A stretch of DNA of 64,000 nucleotides from Chlorokybus atmophyticus (GCA_009103225.1 RHPI01003156.1:1015339-1079338); one strand, 5' to 3'. Positions 12,161 through 24,585 are shown, counted from the first letter of the stretch. Numbers and translations are program-made. The notes: generated by a model not told the origin, from the sequence alone.

Positions 12161-14644
12161 ATGGCGGCGGTGACGAGCTGGAGCGGCTTGAAGGCGATTA
12201 GGGCGACCTCCGTCACTGTCTCCTCCTCATCTCCATGTAGCAGACCTCCACCGCCGTCGTCGTTGAGCGCCGCACCGGGCCGCCTCCGCGGGCGACCCTC
12301 GCCACAGCTCCAGCGCCGACGGCCCACCTTCAGAACCCTAGCCATGGTGTGTTAGGGTTTGAGCTGATGCTTACTACAAGCAACTTCACATGCATACGTC
12401 CTCATGTGCAGTGTCTAAACACTCTGTCCGGATTGGATTGGACAGCCTTGCAGTGAGCTTATGGCCACTCAACCTTGCCATTAGATCAAAGACAGCAGCT
12501 TGGTTCTGTGTGTTGGCTTGCTCGCGTGTGATAGTCTATCAGCACGTAATTTTGAATATGGCAACTCGTCCTCATGTAAACTGTGTGCAGGGCGGCAGTG
12601 CGGGCAACACGGACGAGCCTGTCCCGGCGGAGATGTCTGTGGGCACCGCCCTGGAGCTCTTTGGGGTGGACGACGACGCCACCTTCGACGAGGTCCTCCG
12701 GGCTAAAAACCGCCTTATCTCGCAGGCAGGCGGCAACAGCCGCAAAATCTCTCAGGTAAGGATTGTGCACTCGTAAAGCACTGACCATGCATTCGCTGCA
12801 CAGTCACCTATCCAGCTGACGGTTTTTTGGTCTTCATTCATGCAAAGTATGTTTGTTGTGACGTCTGCTGTGTTGTTAGGGTTTTGCCGAGGATGTTGAT
12901 TTGTGTTTGACACAGATTGAAGCGGCGTACGATGTCATCTTGATGCGAAGCCTACAGCAGCGAGCGATTGGCAAGGGCGTGCCGGAGTACGTGAAGTTTG
13001 CGGATGTCAAGAAGCAGAAGGCCGCTGGCTTGCCGTCATGGGCCAAGGGAGCCTTGCAGGTATTGTCAACCACCGATACGTATTGTCGATCTGCCAAGCT
13101 CGTGTTTGAACACACCGGTCGAGGTCATGAGACAAAAAGGGTGTGCGTCAGCTGTCATTGGTAAGGTTGTCGTTACTAGAATTGCAGTGTGGATGCTTAG
13201 CTGATTTGTTCATGGAGATGTGGAAAAGAGGGGAGGAGGGATGCTATGGTTCCCATCAGCAGATCACAATGCACTTGTAGTTCAGGCTGGCAGGGTAGCA
13301 GTAACAGTGCATTGTGCACAGAAACATGCATGGCATGCTGCATGCATGCAGCTAGCAGATGTCCAGCAGGGTGTTTATCACCAGCGCAAGAAACTTCTTG
13401 TTGCAATTATATCCGAAGAGCAGCTGGCACAGCTCTGCATAGGTTGGCATGCATCGCATAGGTGGGCATGCCTGTCAAGCGCAGGACAACGTCATTGTGC
13501 TCGCATCAACCAACTACTAAGTTGTTTGACGTGTCTGATGTGCCTTGGTGGCTGGTGGTCGGTTATCAGAGCTTAGCGTATGGTGCAACGTCTGATTCAG
13601 CCCTCACGTGTGGTGGTGGTAGTGGCGGTGGTGGTGGCGGTTGTGGTGGTGGTGGAGGTGTGGGCGNNNNNNNNNNNNNNNNNNNNNNNNNNNNNNNNNN
13701 NNNNNNNNNNNNNNNNNNNNNNNNNNNNNNNNNNNNNNNNNNNNNNNNNNNNNNNNNNNNNNNNNNNNNNNNNNNNNNNNNNNNNNNNNNNNNNNNNNNN
13801 NNNNNNNNNNNNNNNNNNNNNNNNNNNNNNNNNNNNNNNNNNNNNNNNNNNNNNNNNNNNNNNNNNNNNNNNNNNNNNNNNNNNNNNNNNNNNNNNNNNN
13901 NNNNNNNNNNNNNNNNNNNNNNNNNNNNNNNNNNNNNNNNNNNNNNNNNNNNNNNNNNNNNNNNNNNNNNNNNNNNNNNNNNNNNNNNNNNNNNNNNNNN
14001 NNNNNNNNNNNNNNNNNNNNNNNNNNNNNNNNNNNNNNNNNNNNNNNNNNNNNNNNNNNNNNNNNNNNNNNNNNNNNNNNNNNNNNNNNNNNNNNNNGGT
14101 CCCTACTTCAATTAAGCATGCATGGCTGTTGTCCGGACTGGGAAGGTTGTTATCAACTCAACATGTATATCAACTGAAGTCCTGTCTTGCTTGCTGCAGA
14201 CAGACTCGCCAGCACAAAAGCAGCTGCTGCTGCAAACCGGAGTGTTTGGTGCGTTGGTGGCCTGGACGCTAGCTGGAGCTTTAGTTGACACGCGATCAGT
14301 CATGGATAATGTTCCAAGCTTTCAGATTGCTTTGGGTGCCACTGCTTCCTTCTACTTCTTGCGCCAGAAGTCACTCAAAGCAGGTAAGAGAAGGTTGCAA
14401 AACCCAGGCGCCGATATTCTGCCAAAGCTATTGGACCATGTGCTTACGTTTATGTGTCTGTGGCACAGGGCGAGCACTCGGCTTGACCGCTGGTGGTTTA
14501 GTTGCTGGTGCCATTGTGGGCGGACTGTTACAGTCATGGTTGCGAGTGGACATTGTGCCAATTGGCAGTTTCAGCTCACCCGCAGCTTTGGTCAGTGAGA
14601 CGGCACTGATCAGCATGTACATGGCCAGCACATTCTTGCGATAA
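12161..14644 (+). CDS. CPP1: CPP1/CDF1-like chloroplast J-like-domain membrane protein
   Basis: There are five exons in consistent phase: 12161-12346, 12591-12755, 12916-13059, 14200-14383 and 14469-14644. Exon 1 is a Ser/Arg/Pro-rich transit-peptide-like segment. Exons 2-3 carry the J-like domain: ALELFGVDDDATFDEVLRAK, then RKISQIEAAYDVILMRSLQQR, then a basic linker. Exons 4-5 encode several hydrophobic membrane segments (GVFGALVAWTLAGALVD; GLTAGGLVAGAIVGGLLQSW) ending STFLR. This is the layout of Arabidopsis CPP1 (also called CDF1, DUF3353), a plastid envelope/thylakoid chaperone that stabilises protochlorophyllide oxidoreductase; cyanobacteria have homologues. The protein indicates a plastid of green or related type. 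Intron 3 contains a 431-base assembly gap (13667-14097), but phases on both sides join cleanly. The gene converges with eIF2B beta. Confidence 0.85.
13667..14097. other. Assembly gap inside intron 3 of CPP1-like gene
   Basis: A run of Ns follows a GGT-rich repeat (13613-13666). The gap is inside an intron, so the coding sequence appears unaffected. Confidence 0.95.
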
Positions 14645-15373
14645 ATGTTGGGGTAACAGTAGGGGAAGTAGCGCAGCTTTCTAGCTTATCCCTGTCGTTG
14701 CCTAGGACACAGCTTGTACAAATGTATGTTCATACCATATCACTGGGAAAGCAAGGGCCATGCGCTTTGCATTTGCTATGTATAGCTGAGACGTCAGCAT
14801 CTGGGTATACTTTGCTCGAGCTCACCAGTCTTTGCTCTAGTCCACAACCATGTCTGTTGAGACATACACTCCTGCTGCCTCAATGTGCCACATCAACAGC
14901 AGGAGCTGTGGACTCAGATACATTGCGGAAGTTGGGTGCGCAGGGATGCTATGCAGGCGCTGGTTCAGGTTTGCTGTCCACAACACAAGTCTGTCGAGAA
15001 CATAACCCATGTGCTGCGTTTGATGTGACCAATTAAGTTGCATTGTTTTGTCAAGGTTGTGCACCAACGGCGTTGAGCACAGGCTGGTTACAACTTCATG
15101 ATCAGGAAGTTAAACCCAATGTGACAAGCTTAACGGATGAAATGTGGCATCGGAGTGGTGATGGCCTGCTAGTGTCTAGTTCTGTACCATGCAAACCTTC
15201 ACCCGCGCTATGTCTTTCATCAGGGGTGCGCACTACACAGACAAGCCCCCAACCGCAACGAAGACAAATAAGCCTTGGGTCATACACGCAAGCACCTTAG
15301 TTTTATATAAGGATGCCGGATAGCCGTGCTATAGTGGACAACCAACAGGCAGTGGGTATGCAAAACTGCAGTG
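14645..15373. other. Region between convergent 3' ends with small foldback
   Basis: I see no gene. The sequence around 14827-14915 can fold: AGTCCACA pairs with TGTGGACT and CTCCTGCTG with CAGCAGGAG. Both flanking genes end here, so it holds their 3' UTRs. Confidence 0.5.
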
Positions 15374-18172
15374 CTATAGGGCATAGTCTTCAGGGCTGTA
15401 GTACTCCGCCAGTAGTCGGTATACATATGATGGATTGTGCCCACCCCTGCATTTCAAACGTGTGTCAGCAACATAGTGAAATTTGATGCACAAATGTCAG
15501 TCACATATAACACACAATATGCCAGGGAGCCGCATGTGTACTCACGTGTCTGTGATGAATAGACTGATGAGGTGCGGAGGGATGTAATCAAAGGCAGGGT
15601 TGGCGACATGAAGCTGCGCGCGCTCCTCAAAGCCTTCCGCATACAAGCAGTCAGTAAGGGCATCATAGTCAATTATGTCCGCAGGAGAGCCAATATCGTT
15701 GAGAGTGGTATCGGGATCATGTGGATAGATTGGAGACAACTGCACACATAGTTAGAAGTCAGCAGCAAGTTCACAGTCACAACTTAAACTACTGATCTGA
15801 AGCGCATGGCAGCCAGATTGTGTGGTATTCAGTTTTTGGACTCACCTTATGAAGGCCGGCCAGTATAACAAATGGTACTGCGTGCTGCTTTGCTGCTAAT
15901 GCCACCATGTGGAGGCCAACCGGTGCTATGACGCCACCGTTGGCCATGACAGCATGAGTGGTAGCAATTACCTGCAGAAGAAGTGACAGTGTTCAGGTTG
16001 TTTGCAGACATCGAACTCTGATCATCGTTGCTCGCATAAACATTGACTCGCCAAGTTCACGCGGGCCATCATTGCAAACACGGCCGAGTCTGTTATGCAG
16101 GTTGTCTGAATGCCAGATGATGCCAGCTGTCTCGCCATGGCTTGTCCCTCATATCTGTACCATGCTCATCAGCCACAATTAAGAGACTGGCAAACACCAT
16201 GAGAGGCGTACCGCGGAGCGCCTTCCGCAACAACCACTTGAAATGTTCTCTTCTTTGCAGCCTCTCTGAGGAAGTAGGACACTGTTCTCGATCGGCCCAT
16301 TGTCAAGATGACTTCACTACAGGCCAGCAAGCAGTCAGCACAGTTGCTGTAAAACGTAGAGTTGTATCACTGAACTACTTACTTGGCATGTATATGCTCA
16401 ATGGCTTGCTCGGCAATCTGCAGATGTATCTGCTCGACTTCATCGATAAGCTCGTTCAACCTCTCAATCACATTGTGTTTGAGTTTCCACTGCGGTTCTA
16501 CACACAAACACAGCACACATGTCAACAGGACTGCCCAATCACTTGCAATGTACAGCTCGTGATGATCTCATGCGTACTTCGGCCTTTTGAGTCATCGCTG
16601 CTTGTGGACGCTGAAGGGGAGCTGAAACTGTTCTGTCGTCTCCGGACATCCTCTGCGCTTGGTGCTGCAGCCGCGGACTTCATTGCACTTCGTGTGCCAG
16701 CCTCCAGCAGGTTGACAAGCGATGGTGTTTGTAGCATTGCCGCAGCCACCGCAGCTTCCCGCTACCAACACATGTCAGCACAATAGCCTGGACTGCATGC
16801 GACGAATGTTCACCAACAACTAACATGACACAACAGCAGCGACAACAAACCACAACAAACCTGCGCACCACCACTTGGATCGCTGTTCTCTGCTTCTTCG
16901 CGTGCAATGGACAACTGCTCCTCCCTAACTATATGCAGCGCTCTTCGCACGACATTGCCAATGGCCAACTCTAGAGCCAGCATTGAGAGTTACTGTTTGG
17001 ATGTAAGGTATCCGTGCGAACTCACTGGGAGGAGGCACTGATGTAGCAAATTCGTACCCAATGGCTTTGCTTGCGTAAGACGTGCTCCAACGGCCTTGAT
17101 GGCATCCAGCAAGCCAGCTGCCAGCGTGGGCATGAATCGCCGCTCCACAGACACAACCTGGGTACTGCACAAGTCAGGTGAATACGTCGCGATGTGCAAG
17201 CAACAAGTCGTCAGTATCACAATGGGTCTCAACCTGACGCAGGAGCTCTGCCGTTTTGCGCGCTGTGTGCAGTGAACCATCTATTTGCCTGCAAGACATA
17301 ATCAACAGGACTTTTATTCAAGCGACTAACAACAAGCTCCAATGCAAACACATGCATGCAAATATTACAATATTACAATACAAGTATCAATTTGCCCGGC
17401 AGTGCAACTGTTCTGTGTGCAGGTGCTGGCTACAACGGCAGCACAATGAACCCTAACACTGAACACATGCATGCAAGCTGTTGCATGTTTGGTTTACTGC
17501 ATTGCAAAGCAGCTGCTGGCTACAGCTAGGAACTTGCGTGCTTGCTTTAAGCACAGTGTACTGCCTGATATTATGCAAATTCACGCATGCAATGAGAATA
17601 CACGGCCAGCATGCCTGTTGCCACAGAGCCTGAACAACACTACAGGACATCAGCCGATGGGTGGTGATATAGCAGTAAGTAGTCGGCAAGGCAGTTGGTA
17701 TGCCATTACGCCGAACGAGACTCTGCTGTGGTCATCATCTGTCCTGAGAGGCAAAACTCTCAACAGTAGTGCTAGTGACTAGTGCTCGACGATCACCACA
17801 AGCTTGACCTCTAAGCAGTGCTACTTCTCAGTGCCTGTCGCAACCCATCAGAGACTACAATGCGAAAGTAAACAGGAAAATGCAAGGCTTCTGGTAACGT
17901 ATACGTCACGGCTAAACTGGGCGCATTGCCATGCAAGAGACGGACAGAGAGGTTGGATACGTGGTGCTACTAGCTTCAATTAGCACTGTAAGACTAAGCT
18001 ATGATAGTTCTTTATAGATATATAACAATGCCAACAGCCCGAAGCATGACAGTGAACACACGCAGTGAAGCAGGCATGCATGAGGCCCGAGAGAAGTTTG
18101 CCCCCTCATCCATGTGCACCTTCTTTTGAGCTTGATTACAAAGTCCTCAATGAGAGCCTGCAGATCGCTCAT
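15374..18172 (-). CDS. EIF2B2: Translation initiation factor eIF2B subunit beta
   Basis: Read on the minus strand, exon 1 is 18172-18120 (MSDLQALIEDFVIKLKR), then 17288-17234 (IDGSLHTARKTAELLRQ), 17157-17058, 16970-16861, 16761-16578, and so on to a last exon ending YVYRLLAEYYSPEDYAL and a TAG at 15376-15374. Phases join without error. Family hallmarks are LAIGNVVRRALHIVREE, NEVILTMGRSRTV, FQVVVAEGAPRY, TTCITDSAVFAMMARVN, THAVMANGG, HAVPFVILAG and NPAFDYIPPHLISLFITDT. These match the beta rather than alpha or delta subunit. eIF2B is the guanine-nucleotide exchange factor for eIF2 in the cytosol; beta belongs to the regulatory core that senses phosphorylated eIF2. The exon ending MMARVNL appears to use a GC donor (16051-16050). 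The gene is divergent from PAN2 across 440 bases. Confidence 0.93.
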
Positions 18173-18612
18173 GACTACGGCGGTGGCAGCAGCAGCAGTA
18201 GCAGCGACTCAGCCCCCTTAACGACAAACCAGCTTGCAGCATGCAGCGGTGCCAGTATCAACGGCAGCGGCTCAAGTCAACACCCCCTTCAACGTTGCCT
18301 TCAGGGTGATTAACCTCGTCTAGGACACCCGATCCAACCGATCCAACCGAAGCACACCGCCGCTGCCGCCGCCAGCAAGCATGCAAAAACAAACCCTAAT
18401 GTACCAAAGTCTGGCCTGCCCTAAGCATAGAGGCCGCATTGGTCAGTGCGGCATTTAGTTCAGCAACTGCTGCTACTTTAGTGTTGGTTGGTAATGGGGC
18501 GGCGGCGGTGGCCGCGGGGGCGCTGATGTACAGCAGCATAGCATACTCGTGGCTATCGTGGTCCCCGGCTCACAGAACAGAAAGCCGTCTGTGAGCCGGG
18601 GCTGGACCTACC
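18173..18612. promoter_or_regulatory. Divergent promoter between eIF2B beta and PAN2
   Basis: The 440 bases separate two start codons on opposite strands. The region contains an AAACCCTAA telo-box-like motif (18391-18399) and a perfect 14-bp inverted repeat with an 11-base loop (18563-18576 and 18588-18601) ending 11 bases before the PAN2 ATG. In plants the telo box is common upstream of translation-related genes; its function here is inference. Confidence 0.5.
18563..18601 (+). repeat. Perfect 14-bp hairpin just upstream of PAN2 start codon
   Basis: CCCCGGCTCACAGA is followed after an 11-base loop by its exact reverse complement. If transcribed, this GC-rich stem would sit in the PAN2 5' leader, where it could slow scanning ribosomes. 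It might alternatively be a DNA palindrome bound by a regulator. Confidence 0.75.
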
Positions 18613-21600
18613 ATGGCTCGCCCTATGGGCGATGAGCTCTTCGAGCTGGCCTCAGTGCAGGCACAGCCCCAGGTGCTTGCTTGGGTGCAATTCCGTGCTG
18701 TGTTTCAAATGTAATTACGCTTGCATACAAGATCTTGCTTGTGCGCCACTAGCACGTGCAGCATTGTTTGATCGTCACCTGCACTGTCGATTGGCAGGGC
18801 ATGGATGCCCATGCCCTGCCAATCGACAGTGCAGGTGACCATCGTCTGTCTGGCAGTAGTTGTGCTGGCAGGGAGTCTTTGTCCCACTGCAAATTGAATG
18901 CGCAGTGTTGCGTGGAAATGTCAGCCTCACATTCTCACATTCACATTCTTTCTCACTTCGCCTCCCTGTGATTGCGCAGCACGTGCAACTGCCCGAGGCA
19001 ACATGCAAGGCTGTGTTTGACAACCGCGAAGAGCTGCTGTGGACCGGCTCAGAGACGGTACGCACAACGTGTGTGCATGCGCATGCACACCCGCAGAGTG
19101 CAGTGTGCAGTCATTGGTTGTGTTCATGAGTGCACTCACTTGTGCTCAGACACCCTTAGCATGGTAGCACACATAAATGTTGGTCCCTCCATGTAGAGCA
19201 AGTAAACTACTTTACTGGGATTTCATGTCAACAGCAATCATCCAATCAGCAGTTTAAGGAATTACACGTGCATACCAAATATAGTAATTAGCAACTGCTT
19301 GTCAAAGGGGAAAAGGGTGCCTGGACGCATATCTTGCCATGGCAGATACTCTGGTGGTTCTGATAAGGCTGTACTTACTTAGGGATGGATTTATGCTTTT
19401 CTATCGCCTTTGATGAAGAAGTATTCCGCCTTTCGAGCACACACGCAGCATGTATCGTCCCTGCTCCCGTCTGTTGACGGCGTGCTGTCGCTCTCACGTG
19501 ATACTCTTCGCCTAAACAGTCGCGGAGGGCTTGTGCACATGACCCACAGGTGAGCACTCATTATCAAGTGTACATTGCAGTGTTGGAGGTTCGCAATATG
19601 TTACGTACAAGTTACTCTGTGCAGTGACAGTGCAAAAAAAGATATGGTCTGTATGGACTGGGAAAGGCCTGGTGGTCTGAGAGTAGCGATAGGGCACGAG
19701 TCGGCTATGGTCACTGTCTTCGACCTCCTTAGCGGCCGTATCACAACACAGGTCAGGTCAGTTCTGTCCAGCTCTCATGTCAGTTTCTGTTGAATTGCAT
19801 TGGTCTCTCTGGCATGAATCTTAGCAGTTGGCTGCTCTTCTCTGCAACTAGTAAAGATGGTGGTGGGTATGTTAGCAGTGTAGAGCATCTTTTCTGTGTA
19901 CATATGCAATGCTGTCAACTGACAAAAAGTCTTGATGCGGCGGATTGCTTTCTCAGTGTCCAGTCAGCCAAGGTGTTGCAGTCCTCAGAGGAGCTGGCCG
20001 GTTTGTGGCTGTTGGTGGCAATCATGGAGAAGTCACGCTGAGAGACCCTCGCACGCTGCGCGCAGAGTTTACTCTTGATGCGCATTCCGGTATGCTTGCT
20101 GTTATGCAAATGTGACGATTCGTTTGTGACATGGCTTCGGCCTTTGTCTTAGGTGCCGTCAATGCCATTGACTTCAAGGGTGACTTGCTTTGCACGAGCG
20201 GGTTGTCACAGAGACTAGGCCAAGTTTACTGCGACCCGCTTGTGAAGGTGCCTGCACCCACAGCTGCATCACAGCTCTGAGTGTCTCAACCTCACACCTG
20301 AAAACACACCGATCAGGTGTTTGATGTGAGGGCGACTGCTCGCGCGTTGACACATATCCACCACGCCCCAGGGCCAATGGTACACGTCTGTGGGCGTATT
20401 TCGTAGTTGCCAGTTCTTTGGCAGCCAGTGTCCTGATGCACGCTCGCGTGTGTACACCAGATGTTGAGATTCCAACCGAAGTTCACAAGCATGTTGCTGG
20501 TTGCATCTTCAACAGGCGCGTTCAGTCTGTATGATGTTCAGTCCGGGGGCGTCCCGCTGCAGTCATATCAGGTGCGTTGTGTCTGTCTTTATCAGAGCTC
20601 CTTGTTGACAGGCCTTCCACTTGGGTGTGGTTACAGCCTATCCATGTATTTGCAGGTTGATACGGAAGGCGATTCGCTTCTTGACTGCGACATCTCTGCC
20701 ACAGGAGAGTCGTTCGCCTTTGCTGACTCGGGTGGGTATGTGCATCTTTGGGCCAGCTCTGAGACACCACGCGTGAACATCTTCTCGGTGCCAACAGAGG
20801 TACGGTTGGTTTCTAGCGTCCACTCTATAAGTTTGCATGTCAATAGCATTCCCACCATGCTGTTGGTTGCCGAAAGGTGCCTGAGCCCGTCAATCCGCGC
20901 TCCATGGTATACATTGATGAGGACGGCCCGTACTCTGCTATTCCCCTGCCTGCAACAGATGAATCGTTGCTGTCCAGTTACGACCCCACAGCGCTGTACC
21001 GAGTTGGCCTGCCTCCACGCTTTGTTGACCCCGAATTGCTCAAGCAGATGAAGCAGGTTGGGCAAGGATACATGAAGTGCTCGCACATATAAGCATTATT
21101 TGCGCAGTGTTTTGACATTTCTTGCGCTGCAGGTGGACTTTGTGGGCTATCTGCAGAACCCGGCTTACCGCCGCGGTAAGCCTTATGGTGACGCCACAAG
21201 GGCTGTGCATTCGCTACGAACAGCACGAGTCAACAGCACTGTGGACCAGGCGCAAAGGGCTGCTGCTGAAGAGCAGCGGCGTGCTATATTGGCTGGAATT
21301 GGCTTTCTGGTTAGTGCATTGCATGCCACCGCTTAAGGCAGCCCTGCTGGACCTGACATGATCCATGTTGCAGGGCCCCGATCAGAAGCGAAGGCATTCC
21401 TCACACGGCCTTCCAAAAATGTATCGCAAGATGACGATTACACAGTCAAAGCTCAAGTTTGAAGAGTTCGACTTCAGCAACTACAACCATACGCGGTTTG
21501 CGGGGCTGGAGAATGATCTTCCCAACTGCTATTGCAACGCCTTGTTGCAAGTTTTGTACTTCATACCACCCTTGCGGGCAGCTGTTACCTCCCATGTTTG

Positions 21601-24456
21601 TGACAAGGACTTCTGCTTGACTTGCGAGCTGGGTTTCATGCTGCACATGCTGAGCTTGGCCAAAAGCGCAGCGTGCCAGGTATGTGAACCGCTTGCCTTG
21701 ATGCCTTATTGTTGGGTATCATTGCGTGTGACGAACATCCTCATGTGCAGGCAAGCAACCTGCTGCGATCTCTAAGACAAATCCGCGAAGCAGCCGCACT
21801 CGGCTTGCTAGAGGGTTCAGATGAACTTGGAACCACCAAGGAGAAGTCCCTGGCGAAGCGCATCCAGACTTTTAGCCGTTTCATGCTGGAGCAGCTCCAC
21901 AAAGAGTTTATCGCTGCTTCTATTTCGACGCCTTCATCGCCGCAGCGCCGAACGCCTGGAGCTCAGCCGTCCAATGGGTCGGTCGTTGATCAACTCTTTG
22001 GAGCCTCTGTACATACCAGAACAAAGGTACTTCATACATGCTGGCAATACAACAGCCGGTTTATCTTGGAAGGTACTCCTAGTGCTTGTCATCGTGCTAG
22101 AGTGCATGGGTGCATGCCGAGCTGGACGCCCCTTGGTTTTCATGGTTGATGCCGGATCACATAAGTGTGTTCAGCAGTGACGGGCATTCTGGAGCGAGCT
22201 CATTGGTTGTTGTCTATATTCTCTTGCAGTGCTTGTCAGGTGCGCATGACGACATCACCAGGGACACCAGGACGTTTCAGTTTGACCTGCAGTTTCCTAC
22301 CATAAAGCCTGGTGCTGAGCGTCCCTCATCCACAGCCCTGTTGGCTCGCAGCTTGCACCGCCAGGAGGAAAACATGCGCGCGTGGTGCGACAAATGCCAA
22401 GCGTACAAGACTGTTAGCCAGGTTTGCCCCAAGCTTCTTGCAAACTTGCTAGCAGTGATAGGATGGTGCACACAGGCAATGCATGACTCAGCACAAGTTG
22501 TTCATTGCAGACGCGCATCCTCGCATCGTTGCCACCAATCCTGGCTTTCCATTGCACCTTTAGAGACGTGGCTGATATGCTCCAGTGGCAATCAGACCCC
22601 TCTCAACCAAGGACCCCAACAGCATCCCCCACGGCAAGGGGCCGGACAGACTCCACAACAGCAGATGCCGATGCACAGCAGCAGCATTTGTCGTGGCTCC
22701 CAATGTCTGTCCACATTGAACTCGATCAGGCACGTTCATCCGTCAAAGTGGCAGAGGTCCCTGCTTCCAGCCCTGCTCTTACTGCGGAGAACCCAGCTGT
22801 TGGTAGACGCTACGAGCTGATGGCCGTGGTTGCGTTGGTTCGCGAACCCGGGGAGACCATGGCTGTGGTCGATGGAGACCATCTTGTCGCTCACATCAAG
22901 GTTCCCCAATCCTATGTTGCTGATGCCGGCGGCATCAGCCGGCCCGGTCGGCAGGATGCACGAACAGCCAAGGTGGTTGTGTGCTCTTGTTGTTGCTTTG
23001 CGTGCACAAGGATAGTAATCTTAACATTCTGAATTCAGGATGGGGAGGTCATGAGTCCCGTTGCAGAGAATGGGATGGCTGCAGCGGCGGTACCCACATC
23101 ACCAGTAGACAGTAATGCGCAGGGTTTTTTGAATGACGGGAACAACTGGGTGCTGTTCAATGACTTCTTCGTGACGCAAACACGTGCGCAAGAAGTCTTG
23201 CAGCTGTATGGCACTGCCAAGGTGCCGTGCCTTCTATTCTACATCAGCAATGATGTCCTTACCCAAAGGCCTACCATGCAAGGTGTGTGCAACATGGAAG
23301 GTGTGCACAATACAGGTGCACCAGGTGTACTAACTGCAACACTTGTCAACTCAAAAAAGTCAACTCAGTGTTGTCATGTTCGCTCTCTTTGGGCCAGGTG
23401 TGCCATCTGCGCCACAGGGAGACGCGACACAAGCAACCTTTACTTCACCAATATCTGAGGACTTGTTTCGACAGCTCACGCACGAGCCAAGCCCGGCGCG
23501 CTCGCCACGACCTCGCCCGCAAAAAACCCCGACATTCATTCCGCTGGACCTCAGAACAGAGCGCCCTCATCCTGGCATGCTGATGGGCATCGATGCAGAG
23601 TTCGTGGCACTCGCCCCACCTGAGATGGTATGTGGTAGAACAAAGCATTGCATCTGGATGTCTGACCTTTGCCAACTAAATCTGTTCTCCAGGAAACACG
23701 CGAGGGAGGTGTGGAGGTGGTTGCGCGACCATCAAGACTCGGCCTGGGTCGTGTCAGCGTGGTTCGTTGGGTTGGGTCATGCTTTTGCTGCGATTGTTGT
23801 TCAACTTTCTCTGCGCATGAGTCACGCAATAGGCAACATGTGGCTCATCTCAGGTGCGAGGTGAAGGCGCCCGAGTGGGCATCTGCTGCATCGACGACTA
23901 TGTCAAGAATGTGGAACCGGTCTACGACTACCTGACAAGGTTTTCGGGTCTCTCGCACGGCGATCTGGACCCATCCATGTCAACTCACCACATCACCACA
24001 CTCAAGCGAGCCTACCTCAAGCTGCGCTACCTGGTGGACAATGGCTGCAGGCAAGTGACGGATACCTACACTAATCAGTGTATTCTGCTATGATGTACCC
24101 AACATACTAAGATCTAATGCGCTGTTGTGTGCAGATTTGTTGGGCATGGGTTGAAGACAGATTTTCGCATGATCAACATAGTGGTGCCGCCGGAGCAGAT
24201 AATCGACACGGTTGAGCTGTTCCACTTGAAGCGCCAGCGCAAGTTGTCGCTGAGGTTCCTGTCCTCCTACCTGCTCCGCACAGACATTCAGAAGGACACG
24301 CACGACTCCATTGAGGACGCCCGCACCGCCCTCAAGCTCTACGAGAAGTACCGTGAGCTCACTGCCGCTGGCAAGTTCAACGAAATATTGCTTGAAACCT
24401 ACCGCTACGGGCGCCTCCATAATTGGGAAGTCAGTGCATCCCAGCCACCAGACTGA
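18613..24456 (+). CDS. PAN2: PAN2, catalytic subunit of the PAN2-PAN3 poly(A) nuclease
   Basis: The gene has about 19 exons. E1 18613-18672 (MARPMGDELFELASV) and E2 18980-19057 (EELLWTGSE) are followed by WD40 exons to about 20810, including GNHGEVTLRDPRTLRAEF and LRFQPKFTSMLLVAS. Then come the PAN3-binding linker (20878-21310), a USP-like domain (21374-23280: FAGLENDLPNCYCNALLQVL, CDKCQAYKTV, YELMAVVALV, NNWVLFNDFFV) and a DEDDh exonuclease (23398-24456). The exonuclease shows GIDAEFV, a C-terminal FVGHGLKTDFRMINIVVP and HDSIEDARTALKLY, so the acidic residues and the His are present. PAN2 trims mRNA poly(A) tails in the cytoplasm together with PAN3. The USP-like domain is considered catalytically dead in known PAN2, but here Cys (21527-21529), His (22880-22882) and Asp (23162-23164) sit at triad positions. 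Whether the exon at 21134 ends at about 21310 or earlier is uncertain. The stop lies 130 bases from the convergent IFT25 stop. Confidence 0.95.
18770..18843 (+). repeat. 34-bp near-perfect hairpin with 6-base loop in PAN2 intron 1
   Basis: The arms 18770-18803 and 18810-18843 are reverse complements with a single mismatch, and the spacer is GATGCC. The sequence begins GATCGTCACCTGCACTGTCG. Such a long stem with a tiny loop is not explained by splicing signals. It may be a mobile palindrome, a small-RNA precursor or a cloning or assembly artefact. Confidence 0.85.
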
Positions 24457-24585
24457 AGGAAAGGGAGGCTATACGGCATACTCGTTGAGGTCTTTCAGCA
24501 ATTGTTGAGTAGTGCAGGGTATGCCTTGAGCAGGCAGCAGGTATGAAGCCAGCAGTGGGCATTCTTTACACTTTAATAAGAAAAC

